Below are positions 1 through 7,318 of a stretch of 38,010 nt of DNA, piece after piece. A program made the translations under genes and the position numbers. Position 1 is the stretch's first letter; every line of letters begins with the position of its first letter. The notes under the pieces are model-generated. The model saw only the letters and a list, made by a program, of their open reading frames with translations. It did no database searches and was not told where the DNA came from. Source of the stretch: an uncultured Paracoccus sp. (GTDB taxonomy: Bacteria; Pseudomonadota; Alphaproteobacteria; Rhodobacterales; Rhodobacteraceae); contig NZ_CANMEH010000021.1 in the NCBI RefSeq assembly GCF_947496875.1, forward strand, positions 1 through 38,010. Reading direction: 5' to 3'.

Positions 1-714
1 ATCCATGATCCCGCCGGTCTCGTGATGGGCACGGCCTCTGACATGCGGGCCATGGCCGAGGCGCTGGACAAGGTGGGCGACAGCCTCGCTACCGGCTATG
101 CCACGAAGTCCGGCCGCCCCGCCGCCGAGATTGCGGGGCTGATGGCCGCCGAGACCTGGCTGGATGCGAGCGAGGCGCTGGCGCTCGGTTTGGCCGACCG
201 GCTTGCCGAGCCTGTGCGGATTGCCGCCAGCTTCGATATCGGCCGTTTCCGCAACGCGCCGCCGGCGCTGTCTGAAGCGGTCGAGGCCAGGACCGACAGC
301 GGCGACGACAACGACGGCTCCGGCACCGATGCCGACGAGGCAACCGGCGGGGCCGCGGAGAGCGATGAGGCCTCTGGCGCCGGGGAAGACGAGATCGCCG
401 AGAGCGACGCCCAACAGCTGCCGGTCGAGACGCCACCGCCCAGCGGCGCACCGCCCGATCCCGCGGCGATTCGCTCCGAGGCCGTCTCGCATGCCCGTGC
501 CGTCGTCGATCTGTGCCGCCTTGCCGGACAGCCGCAGATGGCCGGGCGCTTTCTGGAAAGCGATGCTGACCTCGATCACGTCCGCGCCGCGCTCCTCGCC
601 GCCAGGGCCGAGGCCGAACCCGAGATTGCCGGCCATCACGCGCAACCGGGCCGCCCATCGAGCACCCGCCCCTGGGGCGAGATCGTCGCCCGCACCTTCA
701 AGCTGAAAGGATGA
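1..714 (+). CDS. Prophage head maturation protease, ClpP-like (3' part only)
   Basis: The reading frame is open from base 1, so the start and the catalytic serine region lie outside the window. The visible part begins IHDPAGLVMG and runs through TASDMRAMAEALDKV and AETWLDASEALALGLAD, the C-terminal half of ClpP-fold phage prohead proteases that process the capsid and scaffold. It is followed by an acidic Gly/Asp/Glu-rich linker (about residues 95-150) and a C-terminal helical region that may act as scaffold, as in lambda C/Nu3-type fusions. That scaffold role is inferred. The gene sits 3 nt upstream of the decoration-protein gene, matching the usual protease-D-E head order. Confidence 0.85.
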   Translation: MHDPAGLVMGTASDMRAMAEALDKVGDSLATGYATKSGRPAAEIAGLMAAETWLDASEALALGLADRLAEPVRIAASFDIGRFRNAPPALSEAVEARTDSGDDNDGSGTDADEATGGAAESDEASGAGEDEIAESDAQQLPVETPPPSGAPPDPAAIRSEAVSHARAVVDLCRLAGQPQMAGRFLESDADLDHVRAALLAARAEAEPEIAGHHAQPGRPSSTRPWGEIVARTFKLKG

Positions 715-717
715 CCC

Positions 718-1083
718 ATGACCACGCTCACCGAGACCACGCATCCCGGCGGCTTCCTCGTCTGGGAGGCGTTCCGCGACTACACCCGCGAGACCATCAC
801 CGTCGCGCGCGGCACGCTCGAACCCGGCACCGTGCTTGGCAGGATCACCGCCTCCGGCAAATACGCCGCCCATGATCCCGCCGCCATCGACGGCACCGAA
901 ACTGCCGCCGTGGTGCTCTGGGGCAAGGCCGACGCCTCGGGTGGCGACGTGCGCGCCGTCGCCCTGATCCGCGGTCCCGCCATCGTCAACCGCCACGATC
1001 TCGTCTTTGCCGGAACGCCGAGCGCCCCCGAGATCGCCGCCGCCCATGCTGCCCTTCTGGCGGCAGGCATCCTCGTCCGCTGA
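718..1083 (+). CDS. Head decoration protein (lambda gpD family)
   Basis: This 121-residue protein matches the bacteriophage lambda head decoration protein D family. It has the N-terminal GGFLVWEAFRDYTRETITV strand region, the GTLEPGTVLGRIT turn, and the C-terminal AAVVLWGKADAS...ALIRGPAIVNR core. The family trimerises on the outside of the expanded capsid and stabilises it. The gene lies 3 nt after the protease and 25 nt before the major capsid gene, which fits the lambda-type order protease-D-E. Start is the ATG at 718, just after the protease stop. Confidence 0.85.
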   Translation: MTTLTETTHPGGFLVWEAFRDYTRETITVARGTLEPGTVLGRITASGKYAAHDPAAIDGTETAAVVLWGKADASGGDVRAVALIRGPAIVNRHDLVFAGTPSAPEIAAAHAALLAAGILVR

Positions 1084-1108
1084 TCCGATCCCCGCAGGAG
1101 GCATTCCC

Positions 1109-2122
1109 ATGGCGACCATGGACATCTTCGAAGGCGACGCCTTCACCATCATCGAACTCACCCGCGCGCTGGAGAACATCCCCTTCAGGCCAGCGATCCT
1201 GTCGGGCGCCGGCCTGTTCTCGCCGCGGGGCGTGCGCGCGCGCACCGTGGTGATCGAGAGCCGCGACGGCACGCTGTCGCTGATCCCGTTCTCCGAACGC
1301 GGGTCGGCCTACGAGCAGCAGATCCCCGAGCGCCGGGAGATGCGCGCCTTCGTGTGCCGGCAGTTCAAGAAGCAGGATGTGCTCTGGGCCTCGGAAATCC
1401 AGGGCATCCGCGACTTCGGCTCGGAAACCGCGGTCCAGCAGGTGCAGAGCGAGGTCGCGCGCAAGCTCGGCCGTTTGCGCCAGGATGCCGAGGCCACCTT
1501 CGAGTATCACCTGCTGAACGGCATCCAGGGCATCGTGAAGGATCCGAAGGACGGCGCGACGGTGGTCAACTACTTCACCGAGTTCGGCATCACGCCCGCC
1601 GCCGAGATCGACTTCGATCTGGACAACGCTTCGCCCGCCTCGGGCGCGCTCAGGAAACGCTGCCAGGCGCTGATCGAGGACGTCGAGGCGTCGATGGGCG
1701 GGCTCGCAGCGGGTGCCGTGCAGGTCCGCGCCGAATGCGGCTCGGCCTTCTTCGCCGACCTCGTCGCCCACAAGGAGGTGCGCGAGACCTATCTCAACAC
1801 CGCCGCCGCAGCCGATCTGCGCGGCAGGGTGGCCGACGAGGTCAGCTTCGGCGGTATCACCTTCCGCCGCTACCGCGGTGGCGCGGGCTTCGGCGTGCCG
1901 ACCGACAAGGCCTTCTTCTATCCGGAAGGCGTCGAGGGGCTGTTCGAGATCTACCACGCCCCCGCCGACACCTTCGAGACGGTGAACACGCTGGGCCTGC
2001 CGCTCTACGCCCGTACCATCCCGGATCGGGATCGGGACGAATGGGTGCGGCTCGAGATCGAGAGCAATCCGCTGCCGATCTGCACGCGGCCGCAGGTGCT
2101 GCGTTCGGCACGGCGGACGTGA
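1109..2122 (+). CDS. Major capsid protein (lambda gpE family)
   Basis: A 337-residue HK97-fold capsid protein of the lambda E family. Recognisable stretches are the N-terminal DIFEGDAFTIIELTRALENI, the FSERGSAYEQQIPERREMRA segment and the C-terminal FETVNTLGLPLYARTIPDRD. The ATG at 1109 is chosen because a strong ribosome site (GCAGGAGG) lies just upstream; the same frame is open further 5' but that part overlaps the decoration gene. The stop overlaps the next start as GTGATG, so translation is coupled to the head-tail joining gene. Confidence 0.92.
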   Translation: MATMDIFEGDAFTIIELTRALENIPFRPAILSGAGLFSPRGVRARTVVIESRDGTLSLIPFSERGSAYEQQIPERREMRAFVCRQFKKQDVLWASEIQGIRDFGSETAVQQVQSEVARKLGRLRQDAEATFEYHLLNGIQGIVKDPKDGATVVNYFTEFGITPAAEIDFDLDNASPASGALRKRCQALIEDVEASMGGLAAGAVQVRAECGSAFFADLVAHKEVRETYLNTAAAADLRGRVADEVSFGGITFRRYRGGAGFGVPTDKAFFYPEGVEGLFEIYHAPADTFETVNTLGLPLYARTIPDRDRDEWVRLEIESNPLPICTRPQVLRSARRT

Positions 2123-2433
2123 TGTCCGCCGTTGGCGCGGCCGTCGACACGCTCTTCGCCGATCCGAACATCGGCCGGGATGCGGTCTATATCGCCGATG
2201 GCGGCGCGCCCGTTCTGGTGCGCGTCGTCGCTCGGCGCGCCGACGCGATCACCGACTTCGGCGACGCGCGGCTCTGGTCCGAGACCACCCGGATCGACCT
2301 GCGCGTCGCAGAGGTTCCAAACCCGCGCCCCGGCGACCGGATCGAGATCGGTGGCGATGCCTTTCTCATTCAGGGCGAGCCTGTCCGGGATCGCGAGCGG
2401 CTCGTCTGGACCATCGACCTGAGGCCAACGTGA
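2122..2433 (+). CDS. Head-tail joining protein (gpFII-like)
   Basis: A 103-residue protein directly after the major capsid gene. Its all-beta pattern (YIADGGAPVLVRVVARRADA, TRIDLRVAEVPNPRPGDRIE, AFLIQGEPVRDRERLVWTID) matches small head-tail attachment proteins of the lambda FII type often found in alphaproteobacterial prophages. The ATG overlaps the capsid stop by one base, and the end overlaps the next gene by GTGA. The exact family is inferred from size, beta-rich motifs and position. Confidence 0.7.
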   Translation: MSAVGAAVDTLFADPNIGRDAVYIADGGAPVLVRVVARRADAITDFGDARLWSETTRIDLRVAEVPNPRPGDRIEIGGDAFLIQGEPVRDRERLVWTIDLRPT

Positions 2434-3059
2434 AGCGCGGCGTCAACATCGTCGGCGATATCGCCCGGATCATGGAGGCCGAAGCCCGCGCGGGCGAGAA
2501 AGCCGTCACCACGGCCATGCGCGACGCCGGGACCGGCCTGAAATCCGCCTGGCGCGCGCAGATCACCGGCGCCGGGCTCGGGGCGCGGCTCGCCCGCACC
2601 ATCCGGTCGGACGCCTATCCCAAGGGCCGGCCGAGCCTCAATGCCGCGGCGCTGGTCTGGTCGAAGGCGCCGGTGATCGTCGGCGCACATGACACGGGCC
2701 CGCTGATTCGCTCGAAAGACGGGTTCTGGCTGACGATCCCCACGGCTGCGGCGGGCAAATCCACCCGCGGTGGCCGGATCACCCCCGGCGAATGGGAGCG
2801 CCGCACCGGACTGCGCCTGCGCTTCGTCTATCGGCGCACCGGACCGAGCCTGCTGGTGGCCGAGGGACGGCTGAACACCAAGGGCCGTGCGGTGGCGTCA
2901 CGCTCGAAGACCGGCCGGGGGCTGACCACCGTGCCGATCTTCCTGCTGGTCCGGCAAGTTAGATTGCCGAAGCGGCTGGATCTGGCGTGGGACGCGGAAC
3001 GGGCGGTGGACAGCGTGCCGGGCCTGATCGTGGCAAACTGGGTGGACGGGCGGCTATGA
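2430..3059 (+). CDS. DUF6441-type phage protein (head-tail or tail completion region)
   Basis: A 209-residue protein starting at a GTG that overlaps the previous stop (GTGA). The sequence resembles the DUF6441 family: an N-terminal helix (IMEAEARAGEKAVTTAMRDA), SLNAAALVWSKAPVIVGAHD, and a C-terminal part ending in IVANWVDGRL. Such genes lie between the head-tail joining and tail terminator genes, where HK97 gp10-type proteins are found in other phages. The role in head-tail or tail assembly is inferred from position. The end is notable: its TATGAC would once have overlapped the tail-terminator ATG, but the mercury cassette now separates the two genes. Confidence 0.65.
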   Translation: MKRGVNIVGDIARIMEAEARAGEKAVTTAMRDAGTGLKSAWRAQITGAGLGARLARTIRSDAYPKGRPSLNAAALVWSKAPVIVGAHDTGPLIRSKDGFWLTIPTAAAGKSTRGGRITPGEWERRTGLRLRFVYRRTGPSLLVAEGRLNTKGRAVASRSKTGRGLTTVPIFLLVRQVRLPKRLDLAWDAERAVDSVPGLIVANWVDGRL

Positions 3060-3130
3060 CGACTTTCGGTTACACAATGCGGCGGCCACGTCGGTCAGAC
3101 CTGCCGTGGTACGAACGTCGGTTCGGTCGG

Positions 3131-4576
3131 TCAGCCGGCACAACAGGACAGTTTCGCCACGTCCCTGTCGAAGCTCTGCGCAGCGAGCTTCAGCCCCTCG
3201 ACCGTGGTGAGATAGGGGAAGATCGTCTCGCCGAGCGCCTTCGTCGTCACGCCGAACTTCAACGCCATGGCGAGCGTCTGAACGCTATCCGCACCTTCGG
3301 GGGCCATGATCACGCCGCCAAGCAGGCGGTCGGTCTTCGCATCCGCAACCAGCTTGATCAGCCCCTGCGTGTCGCGGGCGGCCAGCGCGCGGGGCACGTT
3401 GTCGAGAGAGAGGATGCTGGTCTTGACCTCATGGCCCGCGTCTCGGGCATCAGCTTCGATCAGGCCGACCCCGGCGACTTGCGGATCGGTGAACACGACC
3501 CAAGGTATCGCGCCATTGTCATACCGCTCCGCACCTCCCAAAACCGCGTTCCGCGCGGCCAGTTTCGCGCCATACGCGGCCATGTAGACGAACTGGTCAC
3601 GGCCCGTCACGTCGCCCGCCGCATAGATGCCGGGCCGTGTGGTTGCCATGTCGTCCCCGACCGTGATCGCACCACTTGCGTCGGTCTCGACGCCCATCTC
3701 TTCGAGGCCGAGACCTTCGGTGTTAGGAGTGCGGCCCGTGGTCAGAACAATGTAGTCTGCAATCAGAACCCGTGCGGCGCCGTCCTTCGTCACCGTCAGG
3801 GCAGTACGGTCGCCCTCGCGCCGCGCAGCCTGATAGGTCACGCCATCAATGATCTTCACACCCTCGGCCCGCAAGGCTTCCGTCAGGGCACGGCTCGCCT
3901 CCGGCTCGGTCCGGGGCAGAAGCCGCGACCGGCAGACGATGGTCACCGCAACCCCCATGCGCGCCATCATCTGCGCAAGTTCCACACCGATATAGCCGCC
4001 GCCGAGGAAGATCAGACTTTCCGGCAGCCTCTCCAGTTCCAGCAGCGAGGTGCTGTCAAGCGTGGACGTCGCGCCGATGCCCGGAATGTCGAGCACCGCC
4101 GGACGTCCTCCCGTGGCGACGATCACCTTGGGCGCGGCAATCTTCCGCCCACCGACTTCGACGCCTCCGGGGATAAGCCGCGCCGCGCCATCGTCGAAAT
4201 AGGCGATACCGTCATAGCCGGGCAGCAGGTCGACATATTTCTTCTGCCTAAGCGAGGCGACAAGATTGTCCTTCGCCGCGATCAGCGACGTCCAGTCGGT
4301 GACCTGCGCCTCACCCCGCAGGCCGGGAAAGCGCTCGGCCGCCTTCGCGCCATGGAGTGCTTCGGCGGCACGGATCATCGTCTTGGAGGGCACGCAGCCC
4401 ACGTTGACGCAGGTCCCGCCGATAATTCCGTGGCCGATCAGCGCGACGCGCTTGCCCCCCTCTGCCGCCGTGATCGCGGCGGAAAAACCAGCCGATCCGG
4501 CCCCGATCACGGCGAGGTCGAAATCGCCCTTGGGCGCCGCAGACGGGCTGTCCGTCCGGTCGTCTGCAATGCTCAC
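3131..4576 (-). CDS. merA: Mercuric reductase MerA (short form)
   Basis: A 481-residue cytosolic flavoprotein disulfide reductase that reduces Hg(II) to Hg(0) with NADPH. Visible features are the FAD motif GAGSAGFSAA, the redox-active pair in GGTCVNVGCVPSK, the NAD(P)H site GGGYIGVELAQ, the second FAD motif GIYAAGDVTG, and the C-terminal cysteine pair in KLSCCAG that delivers Hg(II) in MerA but is absent from other family members. There is no N-terminal heavy-metal-associated domain. I choose the GTG start at 4576 because a purine-rich site (GAGAGG) precedes it and it lies just downstream of the MerR promoter; the frame continues upstream to 4654 over the operator. It is transcribed against the surrounding phage genes. 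No merT or merP transporter is present here. Confidence 0.95.
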   Translation of the reverse strand: MSIADDRTDSPSAAPKGDFDLAVIGAGSAGFSAAITAAEGGKRVALIGHGIIGGTCVNVGCVPSKTMIRAAEALHGAKAAERFPGLRGEAQVTDWTSLIAAKDNLVASLRQKKYVDLLPGYDGIAYFDDGAARLIPGGVEVGGRKIAAPKVIVATGGRPAVLDIPGIGATSTLDSTSLLELERLPESLIFLGGGYIGVELAQMMARMGVAVTIVCRSRLLPRTEPEASRALTEALRAEGVKIIDGVTYQAARREGDRTALTVTKDGAARVLIADYIVLTTGRTPNTEGLGLEEMGVETDASGAITVGDDMATTRPGIYAAGDVTGRDQFVYMAAYGAKLAARNAVLGGAERYDNGAIPWVVFTDPQVAGVGLIEADARDAGHEVKTSILSLDNVPRALAARDTQGLIKLVADAKTDRLLGGVIMAPEGADSVQTLAMALKFGVTTKALGETIFPYLTTVEGLKLAAQSFDRDVAKLSCCAG

Positions 4577-4607
4577 GTCACGCACCTCTCGTCGCTGGTT
4601 GACGACC

Positions 4608-4638
4608 AGTGTAGGGTCTGTAGCGGCTACAGGCTCAA
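4608..4638 (-). promoter_or_regulatory. MerR-type promoter/operator for merA
   Basis: On the - strand a -35 element TTGAGC (4633-4638) and a -10 element TACACT (4608-4613) are separated by exactly 19 bp. The spacer carries a perfect dyad with 7-bp arms, CTGTAGC and GCTACAG, around one base (4618-4632). An over-long 19-bp spacer with a central dyad is the known signature of promoters that MerR-family regulators untwist on metal binding. The + strand of the same region contains TTGACG (4599-4604), a plausible -35 for merR itself, so MerR would repress its own transcription. Confidence 0.88.
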
Positions 4639-4652
4639 GGGAAATTCGACCC

Positions 4653-5078
4653 ATGTCCGATCACGACAGCGAAAGCGGCCTGACGCGCGGCGAACTGGCG
4701 CGTGCGACCGGCTGCAACATCGAGACGATCCGCCATTACGAGAAGATCGGCATGTTGCCCCACCCGCCACGGACGGGTGCGGGCTATCGCATCTACGCGC
4801 GGTCCCACGCCGCTCGGCTGCGCTTCATCCTGCGCGCCCGTGAACTGGGCTTTGCGATGAAGGACATTCGCGGGCTTCTGGGTCTCGAGGACGGCACCGC
4901 GCCCACCTGTGCCGACGTCCATGCGCGCACCGAACGCCATCTTGCGGACGTCCGCGCGAAAATCGACGATCTGAAACGGATTGAGTCCGTCCTTGCAGGG
5001 ACCGCCGCGAAATGTTCCGGCGACGAGGTGCCGGACTGCCCGGTGCTTGATGCAATCACAAGCTCCTTTATTCGATGA
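4653..5078 (+). CDS. merR: Mercury-responsive regulator MerR
   Basis: A 141-residue MerR-family regulator. The N-terminal winged helix-turn-helix (LTRGELARATGCNIETIRHY, then GYRIYARSHAARLRFI) is followed by the long dimerisation helix. All three mercury-ligand cysteines of MerR are in place: one after the DNA-binding domain (APTCADVHA) and two near the C terminus (KCSGDEVPDCP). It should repress and, with Hg(II), activate the divergent merA promoter immediately upstream. Its stop overlaps the ATG of the phage tail-terminator gene (ATGA at 5075-5078), giving this regulator direct translational coupling to a virion gene. Confidence 0.93.
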   Translation: MSDHDSESGLTRGELARATGCNIETIRHYEKIGMLPHPPRTGAGYRIYARSHAARLRFILRARELGFAMKDIRGLLGLEDGTAPTCADVHARTERHLADVRAKIDDLKRIESVLAGTAAKCSGDEVPDCPVLDAITSSFIR

Positions 5079-5491
5079 CCCCCCGCGAAACCATCCTCGC
5101 TGCGCTGCACACGCAGCTCTCGGCGCTGCCCGCCATGGCCCTGCGTGGTGAAGTTCTGCCCGAGCGCGTCCCCGCTGATGGCTTGCTGATCCTGCGCGAC
5201 GGCGAACCCGGTGAGCCCGAGGTGACGCTCTCGCCCCTGCGTTATCACTATCAGCACCGCGCCGAAATCGAAGCCGTGGTGCAGGGTGCGAACCGTGACG
5301 CCACCTTCGACACGCTCTGCGCCAGCATCGGCGCGACGCTTGCCGCCGACCGCACGCTCGGCGGGCTTTGTGACTGGGTCGAGGCGGAGGCCCCGCAACC
5401 GGTCGATCTGCCGGTGGACGGCGCGGCCAGCCTGAAGGCGGCCGTCATCCCGGTCATTCTACATTACTCCGTTTCGGACCCGCTTGGCTAA
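5075..5491 (+). CDS. Tail terminator / tail completion protein (gpU-like)
   Basis: A 138-residue protein with the pattern of small phage tail-terminator proteins: an N-terminal helix (RETILAALHTQLSALP), then LRYHYQHRAEIEAVVQGA, a helix (FDTLCASIGATLAADRTLGG) and a final strand (AAVIPVILHY). It caps the tail tube and joins it to the head in related phages. Databases sometimes mislabel such proteins as acyl-CoA transferases. There is no clear ribosome site before its ATG; the ATGA overlap with merR suggests it is translated by coupling, formerly with the DUF6441 gene. Confidence 0.7.
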   Translation: MTPRETILAALHTQLSALPAMALRGEVLPERVPADGLLILRDGEPGEPEVTLSPLRYHYQHRAEIEAVVQGANRDATFDTLCASIGATLAADRTLGGLCDWVEAEAPQPVDLPVDGAASLKAAVIPVILHYSVSDPLG

Positions 5492-5526
5492 CTCCACCCT
5501 GAGTGCGGGTGCTGCGTTCGGCGGGA

Positions 5527-5547
5527 CGACAGTCCACTGGACTGTCG
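5527..5547. other. Perfect 10-bp inverted repeat before the tail-tube gene
   Basis: CGACAGTCCA and TGGACTGTCG flank a single C in the 120-bp space between the tail-terminator and tail-tube genes. It could form an RNA hairpin acting as a partial terminator or processing site that sets tail-tube expression apart from upstream genes. No T-run follows, so a simple intrinsic terminator is unlikely. Confidence 0.5.
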
Positions 5548-5611
5548 CCTGATCCGCCTCACTCCACGGCCGATCCGCTCGGCTGACCCCTTCTCACGAC
5601 AGGAGACGAAC

Positions 5612-6556
5612 ATGGCACGCGCGCAAGGAGCGCGGGCGCGGATGGCGCTCGCGTTCGAGACGAGCTACGGGACGCCGCCCGCCAGCGGTTACACAAGGAT
5701 GCCCTTCGCCAGCACCTCGCTGGGGGCGGAACAGCCGCTGCTGAACTCGGAGCTTCTGGGTTACGGCCGCGATCCCCTGGCGCCGGTCAAGGATGCGGTG
5801 ACCGTCGATGGCGATGTGGTGGTGCCGATCGACACCGAGGCTTTCGGCTTCTGGCTGAAGGCGGCGTTCGGGGCCCCGACCACGACGGGAAGCTCGCCCG
5901 GCCCTTGGACCCATACCTTCCAGTCCGGCGGCTGGGCGCTCCCCAGCATGGCGATCGAAACCGCCATGCCCGAGGCGCCGCGCTATGCCATGTATTCCGG
6001 CGTGGTGCTGGATCAGCTCAGCTGGCAAATGCAGCGCTCGGGCCTGCTCACCGCCACCTCGCGGCTGGTGGCGCAGGGCGAGGCGGTGGCCACGACCAGC
6101 GCTGCGGGCACGCCGGCGGATCTGGACCTGATCCGCTTCGGCCATTTCAACGGCGCGATCAAACGCAACGGCACCGCCTTGGGCAACGTGATCTCGACCG
6201 AGATCACCTATGCCAACAATCTCGACCGGATCGAGACCATCCGCGCCGATGGCATGATCGACGGCGCCGATCCCTCCATCGCTGCGCTCACCGGCCGGAC
6301 GGAGGTGCGTTTCGCCGACAGCACGCTCGTCAGCCAGGCGATCAACGGCACGCCCTGCGAGCTGGAGTTTTCCTACACGCTTATCTCCGGGGAAAGCCTG
6401 ACCGTCACCGTCCATGCCGTCTATCTGCCGCGCCCGCGCATCGAGATCGGTGGGCCGCAGGGCATTCAGGCCAGCTTCGACTGGCAGGCCGCCCGCGACG
6501 CCACGCTCGGGCGGATGTGCACCGTCACTCTCGTCAACGACATCGAGGAATACTGA
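5612..6556 (+). CDS. Major tail tube protein
   Basis: A 314-residue tail tube protein of the type found in alphaproteobacterial siphophages. It shows an N-terminal strand (RMALAFETSYGTPPASGYTR), alternating beta strands with AGxPTT-like loops through the middle, and a C-terminal strand region (YTLISGESLTVTVHAVYLPR, then IGGPQGIQASFDWQ). It forms the hollow tube through which DNA passes. The start is supported by AGGAGA 5 nt upstream of ATG 5612. The next gene begins 2 nt after its stop. Confidence 0.82.
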   Translation: MARAQGARARMALAFETSYGTPPASGYTRMPFASTSLGAEQPLLNSELLGYGRDPLAPVKDAVTVDGDVVVPIDTEAFGFWLKAAFGAPTTTGSSPGPWTHTFQSGGWALPSMAIETAMPEAPRYAMYSGVVLDQLSWQMQRSGLLTATSRLVAQGEAVATTSAAGTPADLDLIRFGHFNGAIKRNGTALGNVISTEITYANNLDRIETIRADGMIDGADPSIAALTGRTEVRFADSTLVSQAINGTPCELEFSYTLISGESLTVTVHAVYLPRPRIEIGGPQGIQASFDWQAARDATLGRMCTVTLVNDIEEY

Positions 6557-6558
6557 CC

Positions 6559-7014
6559 ATGATCCGTCTCGAGCTTTCCGGCGACCCAAAATGGCTCGAT
6601 CTTGGGGCCGGCCTGCGTCTGCACGTCCTGCCCGTCACCACCGCGATCATGGTCGCCGCGCGCAACGACCCGGCCATCGAGGCGCTACCCGAAGGGGCCC
6701 GGCAGGAGGACATGGCGCTGGCAATGGCCAAGGCCGTCGCCCGCCGCGTGGTCACCGGCTGGGAGGGCGTCGGCGATGCCGACGGCAGGCCCGTTCCCAT
6801 CACGCCGGAAGGCATCGACGCCCTTCTGGACATCTGGCCGGTGTTCGAAGCCTTCCAGGCCCACTGCCTCGCGCCGCATCTGATGCTGGAAGCGGAAAAA
6901 AACGCCTCCACGCTCTCGCCGACTGGCACTTTGGCGGGGGCGACGCCTACTGCAAAGCCTGCGAGCCCTGCGAGGGCCGCGAACAAGCGTGCCCGGACTG
7001 CCCGGCGCGGCTGA
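6559..7014 (+). CDS. Tail assembly chaperone, zero-frame product (gpG-like)
   Basis: A 151-residue protein in the position of lambda gpG between tail tube and tape measure. It starts MIRLELSGDPKWLDLGAG and contains an ITPEGIDALLDIWPVFEAFQ helix. In lambda-like phages this chaperone coats the tape measure while the tube assembles. After residue 115 the zero-frame tail is a low-complexity Ala/Thr/Arg-rich stretch, as expected for a short form that simply runs on past a frameshift site. The -1 frame from 6903 encodes the conserved-looking extension. Confidence 0.78.
   Translation: MIRLELSGDPKWLDLGAGLRLHVLPVTTAIMVAARNDPAIEALPEGARQEDMALAMAKAVARRVVTGWEGVGDADGRPVPITPEGIDALLDIWPVFEAFQAHCLAPHLMLEAEKNASTLSPTGTLAGATPTAKPASPARAANKRARTARRG
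6897..6903 (+). promoter_or_regulatory. Programmed -1 frameshift site (A AAA AAC)
   Basis: The codons GAA AAA AAC at 6895-6903 place the heptamer A AAA AAC in exact register for a -1 ribosomal slip (X XXY YYZ). Slipping moves translation from the gpG-like frame into the open frame ending at 7274. Frameshifting between the two tail-chaperone frames is a conserved property of long-tailed phages. A downstream stimulatory stem is not obvious; only a short CGCC/GGCG pairing follows. Confidence 0.8.
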
Positions 7015-7274
7015 ACCGGCCCCTGACGTTTGAGGGCTGGCAGGTCTGGGATCTGGCGCAGCGCCTGACCGGACAGCTTCGCCTCGCGAGCGGCATGGGC
7101 GGCGCCACGGTGCTTGGCTGGGACATGACGGCGGCGATCGCCATGGCGCGGGCGCTCGGGATGGATCCGCTGATCGCTGCCGAATGCCTGCCCGAGATCG
7201 AGGCCGTGATGGTCCGCAAGCTCAACGAACAGATGGCGTCAGGCGACCGGTCCTCGCCGGGGCCGGAGCGATGA
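6903..7274 (+). CDS. Tail assembly chaperone extension (gpT-like, made as a frameshift fusion)
   Basis: This frame has no sensible start of its own and is most likely translated only after the -1 slip at 6897-6903, giving a fusion of about 238 residues from 6559. It contains a cysteine cluster (CKACEPCEGREQACPDCPAR, a possible zinc site), then FEGWQVWDLAQRLTGQLRLA, and a C-terminal helix with IAAECLPEIEAVMVRKLNEQ. The helical second part resembles the T domain that contacts tail-tube subunits in lambda GT; that comparison is by position and architecture, not by clear sequence identity. Confidence 0.7.
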   Translation, partial: RLHALADWHFGGGDAYCKACEPCEGREQACPDCPARLNRPLTFEGWQVWDLAQRLTGQLRLASGMGGATVLGWDMTAAIAMARALGMDPLIAAECLPEIEAVMVRKLNEQMASGDRSSPGPER

Positions 7275-7318
7275 ACCGGGCCCACAAGCCTCGATCCCTT
7301 CGTCAGGAACACTGATCC

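Larger units (their letters stand above)
3060..5074. other. Mercury-resistance cassette (merA-merR) inserted in the phage operon
   Basis: About 2.0 kb lies between the DUF6441 and tail-terminator genes and has nothing to do with virion structure. It holds merA on the - strand and merR on the + strand, with a shared control region. The pentamer ATGAC occurs at both edges (3056-3060 and 5075-5079) and contains the stop of one phage gene and the start of the next. Removing the cassette would restore a normal ATGA overlap. I see no terminal inverted repeats and no transposase or recombinase. It therefore looks like a phage 'moron' rather than an intact transposon. Confidence 0.8.

Noticed and set aside
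2987..4843. 618-codon + strand frame across merA
   Set aside because: It is antisense to merA, whose flavoprotein motifs are unambiguous.
3056..5079. The ATGAC direct repeat read as a transposon target duplication
   Set aside because: Five bases could be a target duplication, but no inverted repeats or transposase are found, and the same bases are expected from the ancestral stop/start overlap.
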